NCBI RefSeq assembly: GCF_963681195.1
Contig: NZ_OY808997.1
Location: 1,736,001 to 1,800,000, forward strand
Direction of reading: 5' to 3'
DNA: 64,000 bases
From: Vibrio sp. 16
GTDB taxonomy: Bacteria > Pseudomonadota > Gammaproteobacteria > Enterobacterales > Vibrionaceae
Of the stretch, positions 58,017-64,000 are shown in pieces. Position 1 is the first letter of the stretch. The number at the start of each line of letters is the position of its first letter. Position numbers and translations under genes: made by a program. The notes below the pieces were generated by a model, which made no database searches, was not told the DNA's origin, and saw only the letters and a program-made list of their open reading frames with translations.

Positions 58017-58186
58017 AAGCCTTCCTTTAACTATGTTCATCAAGTGAGAATCGCCGGATTCTAGCACAAATCTGTGAGCAATATCTAATGGAAATTTAGC
58101 ATTACCCGCCTTGTTCACAACAGATTGAAAACAAAGAGGGCAAATGCTGAAACATTTGCCCTCTTCACCAAAATGCGTGTTAGCGA

Positions 58187-59296
58187 TTACTCACAAACGT
58201 ACTCAACCACATTGAGACCGAAGCCGCCTAGGGCGTGATACTTCTTACTTGCTGACGACAATAAACGCATATCATGGACGCCAAGGTCTGCAAGGATCTG
58301 AGAGCCCACCCCAACACGGCGTGATGTACCTTGTTTCTTAGCCAACGTCGGAGCTTCGCCCTTGTCTTGCGCTTCGAACATTTTCACACGGTGGATCAGC
58401 AAGTCCGTCGATTCTTCGTTGCCTAAGATAACCAATACCCCGCCATCTTTCCCGATACGCTTCATTGCAGCATCGAGTGTCCAGCTACGCTCAGCATTGC
58501 GATCGCTATGAAGCAAGTCTGTGAAGGTATCTTGTAAGTGAACACGTACTAACGGAGCTTCACCGGTCAAGTCACCTTTGCACAATGCGTAGTGAATTTG
58601 GTTGTCAATCGTGTCACGGAAAGTCACCAAATTAAAATCGCCAAATTCGGTTGGAAGCTTACACTCCGCGACGCGTTCGATGGTCGTTTCGGTGTTATTG
58701 CGATACTCGATAAGGTCTGCGATGGTGCCTAACTTGATGCCGTGCTTCTCAGCGAAGATTTCCAAATCTGGGCGACGCGCCATGGTGCCATCGTCATTAA
58801 GGATTTCAACAATCACGCCTGCAGGCTCTAGACCGGCAAGACGAGCGAGATCACAGCCAGCTTCAGTATGCCCTGCGCGGGTTAACACGCCACCTTCTTG
58901 AGCCGCTAGTGGGAAAATATGACCAGGTTGAACCAAGTCAGCAGCTTTGGCGTCTTTCGCAACCGCCGCTTGTACCGTGCGCGCACGGTCTGCCGCAGAA
59001 ATACCGGTTGTTACTCCCTCTGCGGCTTCAATAGAAACGGTAAAGTTGGTTGTATATTGGGCGTTGTTGTCTTGCACCATCGGAGGTAAGCCAAGACGCT
59101 CACAACGCTCTTTCGTCATCGTCAAACAAATCAAACCGCGGCCGTGAGTTGCCATAAAGTTGATCGCTTCTGGCGTCACGTGCTCTGCCGCCATGATCAA
59201 ATCACCTTCGTTTTCGCGGTCTTCGTCATCCATTAGGATAACCATTTTACCTAGGCGAATATCTTCAATAATCTCTTGCGGGGTACTAATTGGCAT
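58187..59296 (-). CDS. ribBX: RibBX: DHBP synthase fused to a degenerate GTP cyclohydrolase II domain
   Basis: A 369-aa protein, usually annotated ribBA. Residues 1-200 are intact 3,4-dihydroxy-2-butanone 4-phosphate synthase: [39 protein letters not shown]. The C-terminal half aligns with GTP cyclohydrolase II but lacks its zinc cysteines (the expected GDVFGSxRCDCG is [14 protein letters not shown]) and the RGIGL catalytic region. It should therefore not have cyclohydrolase activity. This is the RibBX variant known in many Proteobacteria; a separate ribA is expected elsewhere in the genome. It lies between ribE and ribH. Confidence 0.93.
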   Translation of the reverse strand: MPISTPQEIIEDIRLGKMVILMDDEDRENEGDLIMAAEHVTPEAINFMATHGRGLICLTMTKERCERLGLPPMVQDNNAQYTTNFTVSIEAAEGVTTGISAADRARTVQAAVAKDAKAADLVQPGHIFPLAAQEGGVLTRAGHTEAGCDLARLAGLEPAGVIVEILNDDGTMARRPDLEIFAEKHGIKLGTIADLIEYRNNTETTIERVAECKLPTEFGDFNLVTFRDTIDNQIHYALCKGDLTGEAPLVRVHLQDTFTDLLHSDRNAERSWTLDAAMKRIGKDGGVLVILGNEESTDLLIHRVKMFEAQDKGEAPTLAKKQGTSRRVGVGSQILADLGVHDMRLLSSASKKYHALGGFGLNVVEYVCE

Positions 59297-59356
59297 TTTG
59301 CATTCCTATCTTGGCTTCTAGCGGCTAATTGAGTGAGTTAACAACGCAAGGTTAAC

Positions 59357-60010
59357 TTAAGCAAATCCGTTCTGTTGTAAAAATTCCATGGTGATTTTTG
59401 ATTCTGGTTGTTGCTCTTGCTGACTGGTCAGAAGGCGCTCCATGTAGCGTGCTAATACATCCACTTCTAGGTTCACTTTTCGGCCCACATTGAAGTCAGC
59501 AATGGTTGTTTCTTCACCTGTGTGCGGCACTATCGTGAGCTTAAAGGCATTCTTACGTAATGCATTCACCGTCAGACTGATACCATCGACCGTAATTGAG
59601 CCTTTTTCTGCGACGTATTTGGCGATTTCTTGCGGCATCGCCACCCAAAACTCGATCGCGCGACCAACCATATTACGTTCGACGATTTCACCTACGCCAT
59701 CCACGTGCCCAGAGACAATGTGGCCGCCAAAGCGCGTTGTGGGCAACATGGCTTTTTCTAAGTTGACCTTGTCACCCGCTTGGTAATCTGCAAAACCAGT
59801 TTTCTGCAGCGTTTCAAGCGATAAGTCAGCGGTATAGCTATTTTCGCTAAATGCCACAACCGTCAGGCAAACACCATTGGTCGCAATGCTATCGCCTAAT
59901 TTGACATCCGCCATGTCTAGCTTACCGGCATTGACCGTAACGCTAATATCTTCGCCTTTAGGCGTAATTGCAGTGAGAGTGCCGACTGCTTCAACAATAC
60001 CTGTAAACAT
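59357..60010 (-). CDS. ribE: Riboflavin synthase, alpha chain
   Basis: Final step: two lumazines give riboflavin (217 aa). Two similar barrel halves: MFTGIVEAVGTLTAI ... GVCLTVV near the start of each half, and GGHIVSGHVDGVGEI linking them, then VDGISLTVNAL in the second. Usual length 210-220. It lies 2 bases after ribD. The symbol is ribC in some species. Confidence 0.97.
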   Translation of the reverse strand: MFTGIVEAVGTLTAITPKGEDISVTVNAGKLDMADVKLGDSIATNGVCLTVVAFSENSYTADLSLETLQKTGFADYQAGDKVNLEKAMLPTTRFGGHIVSGHVDGVGEIVERNMVGRAIEFWVAMPQEIAKYVAEKGSITVDGISLTVNALRKNAFKLTIVPHTGEETTIADFNVGRKVNLEVDVLARYMERLLTSQQEQQPESKITMEFLQQNGFA

Positions 60011-60012
60011 GC

Positions 60013-61119
60013 TTAATTTTCTTTCTTTAATATGGTGGCAACAATGCGAATATCTTTACCCACCTGTCTTACATCTTTGATATCAAGATCAATGACGTCG
60101 CTCATTGACTCTAATCCTAGCGCTCCTAACAAACCACGACCATCGCTACCCATGATTTTAGGCGCTAAGTAAATGACGAGTTCATCGACTAAATCTTGCT
60201 GGAGCAAACTGCTTGCTAAGGTTGCACCAGCCTCGACCCAGATATGATTGATATTGTGCGCGCTTGCTAATGTAGCAAACGTATCTTGAAGTGAGATTTG
60301 CTGATCCGCATTGAGGGTCATTTCAACGTCGCCTTCAGGCCCAACAATTAACGTCTCTCCCCCAGCTTGAAACAACTTAAGTTCGGAGGTGAGTTGGTTC
60401 TGGCGATCAAGAATGACACGGACTGGCTGACGCAGTTGAGATTCAGAGTATTGAGCTTTTACTGACTCGGGTAAGTCGCTCCAGCGGACGCTAAGAGAGG
60501 CATTGTCTTCAATGACGGTTTTGCTGGTCGAAAGGATAGCGCCACTTTGGGCTCGGTATCTTTGTACATCTCGACGCGCGGCTTCTGATGTAATCCACTG
60601 ACTCTTACCGTTGGCTAATGCCGTTTGTCCATCCAAACTCGCCGCCATTTTTAGCTGTACAAAAGGCAAGCCTGTTTGCATTCGTTTGATGAAGGAAGGA
60701 TTGAGAGCGATAGCGTCTTGCTCTAACAAGCCCACTTCTACCTCTATCCCAGCGTCACGTAGCATTTGAATACCGCGACCAGCGACTTGAGGGTTCGGGT
60801 CTTGCATTGCACATATCACCTTGGCAACTTTCGCTTTGATCAACCCTTCAGCACATGGCGGCGTTCGCCCGTAATGAGAACAAGGTTCTAGAGTCACGTA
60901 CGCAGTAGCTCCTACCGACTTGTCCCCTGCCATTCGCAAGGCATGAACTTCGGCATGAGGCTCACCTGCTCGGTAGTGAAAGCCCTCTCCGACAATGTCA
61001 CCATTTTGCGTGATCACGCAGCCAACGTTTGGATTGGGCGCAGTGGTATAGATGCCGCCTTTTGCTAGCCATATAGCCCGCGACATCATGTTGAAATCGG
61101 TTTCAGTGAATTGAGGCAT
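60013..61119 (-). CDS. ribD: Bifunctional riboflavin deaminase/reductase
   Basis: 368 aa, with an N-terminal deaminase domain (zinc motif GEPHAEVHAL and TLEPCSHYGRTPPCAEGLI) and a C-terminal reductase domain (KMAASLDGQTALANGKSQWITSEAARRDVQRYRA). It carries out the second and third steps of riboflavin synthesis. The start at 61119 matches the family N-terminus. Its ATG is about 16 bases downstream of the nrdR stop at 61136. Confidence 0.97.
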   Translation of the reverse strand: MPQFTETDFNMMSRAIWLAKGGIYTTAPNPNVGCVITQNGDIVGEGFHYRAGEPHAEVHALRMAGDKSVGATAYVTLEPCSHYGRTPPCAEGLIKAKVAKVICAMQDPNPQVAGRGIQMLRDAGIEVEVGLLEQDAIALNPSFIKRMQTGLPFVQLKMAASLDGQTALANGKSQWITSEAARRDVQRYRAQSGAILSTSKTVIEDNASLSVRWSDLPESVKAQYSESQLRQPVRVILDRQNQLTSELKLFQAGGETLIVGPEGDVEMTLNADQQISLQDTFATLASAHNINHIWVEAGATLASSLLQQDLVDELVIYLAPKIMGSDGRGLLGALGLESMSDVIDLDIKDVRQVGKDIRIVATILKKEN

Positions 61120-61135
61120 TCCTTTACACCTGCAG

Positions 61136-61585
61136 TTAGTCTTCCAGTCTGGCAATTTCTTCGCCAAATTCACGAATATCTTCAAAACTACGGTAAACCG
61201 AAGCAAAACGGATGTATGCGACTTTGTCCAACTCTTTAAGCTGGTCCATCACTAAGTTACCAATCATTTCACTCGGTACTTCTCGTTCACCCGTCGCTCG
61301 AAGCTGCGACTTAATCAAACTGATTGATACATCAACCGCATCCGCACTGACTGGCCTTTTCTCTAGCGCTCGTTGAAGTCCGCCCACCATTTTATCTTCG
61401 TTGAATGGTTCACGGTTGCCATTCGACTTAATAACTCGGGGCATGACCAACTCTGCGGTTTCAAATGTCGTAAATCGCTCACTACACGCGAGGCACTGCC
61501 TGCGACGACGAACTTGATGACCGTCAGCCACCAAACGGGAATCGATTACCTTAGTATCGTTTTCAGAACAAAAAGGACAATGCAT
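61136..61585 (-). CDS. nrdR: Transcriptional repressor NrdR
   Basis: Repressor of ribonucleotide reductase genes (149 aa). The N-terminal zinc ribbon uses Cys3, Cys6, Cys31 and Cys34 (MHCPFC ... RRQCLAC). An ATP-cone domain senses dATP/ATP ([19 protein letters not shown] ...). The start at 61585 follows GGAGGTGAT, a perfect ribosome binding site. It is first in the nrdR-ribD-ribE-ribBX-ribH-nusB order, as in E. coli (nrdR-ribD). Confidence 0.98.
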   Translation of the reverse strand: MHCPFCSENDTKVIDSRLVADGHQVRRRRQCLACSERFTTFETAELVMPRVIKSNGNREPFNEDKMVGGLQRALEKRPVSADAVDVSISLIKSQLRATGEREVPSEMIGNLVMDQLKELDKVAYIRFASVYRSFEDIREFGEEIARLED

Positions 61586-61641
61586 ATCACCTCCATATAA
61601 GTGTTCGACAGTGTAGCGGATTTGCGGATCACAAGAAAAGC

Positions 61642-61666
61642 AAAAGGGGCTAGATAGCCCCTTTTT
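61642..61666. terminator. Terminator downstream of proA
   Basis: AAAAGGGGCTA pairs with TAGCCCCTTTT around a two-base loop. On the minus strand it is followed by a T-rich tract. It separates proBA from nrdR. Confidence 0.85.
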
Positions 61667-61689
61667 CAATCAATCTTTAGGTTGTTTTG

Positions 61690-62940
61690 TTAACTACGCG
61701 GCAAGTAGTTCGCTTTACCGACCCACTTGTAGCTTGTCAGCTCTTCCAAGCCCATAGGACCACGAGCGTGCAATTTCTGCGTAGAGACCGCCACTTCTGC
61801 ACCTAAACCAAACTGTGCACCGTCCGTAAAGCGTGTTGATGCGTTAACATAAACCGCCGCAGACCCCACTGAATTGATGAACAATTCCGAGTTCTCTAGA
61901 CTATTTGTCATGATCGCATCCGAGTGGCTCGCGTTGTGAACACGCATGTGATCGATGGCTTCTTTGACATCGGTAACCACTTTAACGCCTAGCGTGTAGC
62001 TCAACCATTCGGTGTCAAAATCACCCTCAACCGCGTCACGCAAGTCTTGTGCGCTTGATAACAAGGCTTTCGCTTTTGGCTCTGCAACTAGAGCAACTTT
62101 GTCCGCCAGACGCTCAGCAAGCATTGGTAAGAAATCCGCCGCAATCTTTTCATGCACTAGTAGCGTGTCTAGTGAGTTGCAAGCTGATGGGCGTTGCACT
62201 TTCGAGTTCTCAACCACATTCAGCGATTTTTCAAGGTCGGCACTTTCGTCAACAAAAATGTGGCTGATACCAAAACCGCCAATGATGACTGGAATCGTGC
62301 TGTTCTCTTTACACATTTTGTGCAAGCCAGCTCCGCCGCGTGGAATAATCATATCCACGTATTCATCGAGTTTTAGAAGCTGCGAAACCAGTTCACGATC
62401 AGGCTTTTCAATGTACTGAACCGACGCCGCAGGTAGACCCGCTTTTGCTAACGCAGATTGAATGACTTTAACCAACTCCATGTTAGAAAAGAACGTCTCT
62501 TTACCACCGCGTAGAATACTCGCGTTACCCGTTTTTAAGCACAAGGCTGCGATATCGATGGTGACATTTGGACGCGCTTCGTAAATAACCCCGACGACGC
62601 CAAGTGGTACACGGCGACGAGAAAGGGACATACCGTTTTCAAGTACTTTGCTGTCTAACTCACTACCAACCGGATCATTAAGACTGATGACATTGCGCAC
62701 ATCATTCGCAATGCCAGATAAGCGCTCTTCGTTAAGCTGAAGACGGTCCAATAGTGCCTCTGTCAGCCCTGCTTCACGCCCTTTTTCAATGTCTTTCGCA
62801 TTCGCGGCAAGAATAACCTTTGCATTGGCTTCTAGCTCATCGGCGATAATAGCGAGTGCTTTGTTTTTTTGTGCCGTTGATGCTGTCGCCAGTTGAAACG
62901 CTGCTTCTTTTGCAGCTTGGCCCATAGAAATCAGTTCCAC
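61690..62940 (-). CDS. proA: Glutamate-5-semialdehyde dehydrogenase (gamma-glutamyl phosphate reductase)
   Basis: Second proline step (416 aa), an ALDH-superfamily enzyme. The catalytic cysteine is in [17 protein letters not shown]. Other parts: [49 protein letters not shown], and the C-terminal [27 protein letters not shown]. It starts 11 bases after proB; the two form the proBA operon. Confidence 0.98.
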   Translation of the reverse strand: MELISMGQAAKEAAFQLATASTAQKNKALAIIADELEANAKVILAANAKDIEKGREAGLTEALLDRLQLNEERLSGIANDVRNVISLNDPVGSELDSKVLENGMSLSRRRVPLGVVGVIYEARPNVTIDIAALCLKTGNASILRGGKETFFSNMELVKVIQSALAKAGLPAASVQYIEKPDRELVSQLLKLDEYVDMIIPRGGAGLHKMCKENSTIPVIIGGFGISHIFVDESADLEKSLNVVENSKVQRPSACNSLDTLLVHEKIAADFLPMLAERLADKVALVAEPKAKALLSSAQDLRDAVEGDFDTEWLSYTLGVKVVTDVKEAIDHMRVHNASHSDAIMTNSLENSELFINSVGSAAVYVNASTRFTDGAQFGLGAEVAVSTQKLHARGPMGLEELTSYKWVGKANYLPRS

Positions 62941-62950
62941 AATTCTTTCC

Positions 62951-64000
62951 TTATTCTTGGATTACGACCATATCGTCACGATGAAGCACTTCACTGCCGT
63001 AGTCGTAACCTAAAATACCGATAATATCTTTGCTGTGTTTGCCGACGATTTTAGCCATATCTTGGCTTGAGTAGCTGGCGATACCACGTGCAACCAGCTT
63101 ACCTTGAGCGTCAGTGACACGGACAACATCACCTCGCGCGAACTCACCGCTCACTCCCGTCAAGCCTTTGGCAAGCAAGCTGCTTCCTTTCTCTACCACC
63201 GCATTAACCGCGCCATCATCAATGACAATGTCGCCTGATGCTGCAGGACCTGCCAAGATCCAACGCTTGCGGTTTTCGAGCGCTTCTTCACACGGCAGGA
63301 AACGGGTACCTTGTGGCTCATCACTCAATGAGTCAAAAACAACATTCGGAGCGCTACCTGCGGCGATAATAACTTCAATACCTGCTCGTCGTGCGATATC
63401 AGCGGCTTGTAACTTAGTCGCCATACCGCCAGTGCCTAGCGTTGTGCCACTACCACCAGCAATTTTACGCAGTGTATCATCAATGGTTTTCACTTCTTTG
63501 ATTAACTCAGCGTTAGGATCTTTACGAGGGTCTGCTGTAAACAATCCTTTTTGATCGGTCAGCAGCAATAGCTTGTCGGCACCACACAAAATACCAACCA
63601 ATGCCGATAAGTTATCATTGTCACCAACTTTGATTTCGCTGGTCGCAACGGCATCGTTTTCGTTAACAACGGGAATAATATCGTTTTCAACCAGTGCGTT
63701 GATGGTGTCACGAGCATTTAAGAAGCGCTCGCGATCTTCTAAATCTGCCCGCGTCAGTAACATCTGACCAATTTTCAAACCGTAGATAGCAAACAATGAT
63801 TCCCACGTTTGAATCAACTGGCTTTGACCCACGGCCGCTAACAGTTGCTTGCTGGCCATAGAGTTGGGCAATGCGGGGTAACCTAGGTGCTCTCGACCAG
63901 CTGCGATGGCGCCAGACGAAACCATCACCACTGAGTGGCCTTGTTTTTTTAGCTCGGCGCATTGACGAACCAACTCAACCATATGAGCTCGATCTAACGC
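62951..64000 (-). CDS. proB: Glutamate 5-kinase, 5' end outside the window
   Basis: First proline step. The first 25-30 residues are outside; the frame is open to the edge and reads [12 protein letters not shown], aligning with the family N-terminus, so an ATG at 63982 is internal, not the start. The amino acid kinase domain is evident ([72 protein letters not shown]). The C-terminal PUA domain ([21 protein letters not shown] onward) is complete. It is the target of proline feedback inhibition in this family. Confidence 0.97.
   Translation of the reverse strand, partial: ALDRAHMVELVRQCAELKKQGHSVVMVSSGAIAAGREHLGYPALPNSMASKQLLAAVGQSQLIQTWESLFAIYGLKIGQMLLTRADLEDRERFLNARDTINALVENDIIPVVNENDAVATSEIKVGDNDNLSALVGILCGADKLLLLTDQKGLFTADPRKDPNAELIKEVKTIDDTLRKIAGGSGTTLGTGGMATKLQAADIARRAGIEVIIAAGSAPNVVFDSLSDEPQGTRFLPCEEALENRKRWILAGPAASGDIVIDDGAVNAVVEKGSSLLAKGLTGVSGEFARGDVVRVTDAQGKLVARGIASYSSQDMAKIVGKHSKDIIGILGYDYGSEVLHRDDMVVIQE

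Noticed and set aside
59297..59356. FMN riboswitch before ribBX
   Set aside because: The gap is only 60 bases, too short for the aptamer, and none of the conserved FMN riboswitch blocks is visible.

Overview
The window is chromosomal DNA of a gammaproteobacterium, almost certainly a Vibrio or close relative. The evidence is the gene families and gene order: the trehalose PTS cluster, metNIQ next to gmhB, fadE/gmhA/yafJ, dnaQ/rnhA/gloB/mltD, the lpx-fabZ-dnaE-accA run, the bam/rseP/dxr run, frr-pyrH-tsf-rpsB//map-glnD, and nrdR-ribD-ribE-ribBX-ribH-nusB-thiL-pgpA. It also carries a TIGR03503-type protein and a ribBX variant typical of marine Proteobacteria. Most of it is conserved core genome on the minus strand; no prophage, transposase, integrase or CRISPR array was seen.

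Layout. 1-317: 5' part of an RND efflux adaptor. 501-1220: one promoter, four identical tRNA-Tyr(GUA) genes and a terminator; each tRNA follows a hairpin with the same loop, and the hairpin stems show a compensatory change. 1259-5652: treR-treB-treC (minus) with two palindromic operators flanking the treB -10. 5705-6646: MliC-like lipoprotein and gmhB. 6769-9497: MetJ boxes, promoter and metNIQ (plus). 9496-10274: a periplasmic solute-binding protein gene broken by a frameshift. 10405-12041: AbgT-family transporter. 12275-12698: rpmJ2-rpmE2, the cysteine-poor ribosomal protein paralogues, behind a candidate Zur palindrome. 12781-15356: trmO and proS. 15377-19709: yafJ and gmhA (minus), divergent from fadE with a FadR-like box. 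19724-21906: two-gene DUF1566 exported/lipoprotein unit, the most accessory-looking genes here. 22030-29732: TIGR03503 protein, dnaQ, rnhA, methyltransferase, gloB, mltD, YIP1 protein, YafD-like phosphoesterase and glnB. 29782-31516: cytochrome c and tilS. 31565-51300: a long minus-strand core run for fatty acid, lipid A, outer membrane, isoprenoid, replication and translation functions (accA, dnaE, rnhB, lpxB, lpxA, fabZ, lpxD, skp, bamA, rseP, dxr, cdsA, uppS, frr, pyrH, tsf, rpsB). 51301-55488: map, glnD and yaeH (plus). 55512-64000: pgpA, thiL, nusB, ribH, ribBX, ribE, ribD, nrdR, proA and the 3' part of proB (minus).

How the genes work together. tre imports and cleaves trehalose. metNIQ imports methionine. 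The 38-46 kb block builds the outer membrane: LpxD/A/B make lipid A, BamA inserts barrel proteins, Skp escorts them and RseP relays envelope stress. dxr, uppS and cdsA supply isoprenoid and phospholipid precursors. glnB and glnD, 22 kb apart, are the PII protein and its uridylyltransferase. The riboflavin operon contains a RibBX whose GTP cyclohydrolase II half has lost its zinc and catalytic motifs, so the true GTP cyclohydrolase II must lie elsewhere.

I did not find a clearly new system. The best second looks are the conserved hairpins in the tRNA-Tyr array, the terminator-like hairpins in many gaps of the essential minus-strand run, the DUF1566 pair, the degenerate RibBX half and the two insertions around the methionine aminopeptidase metal site.
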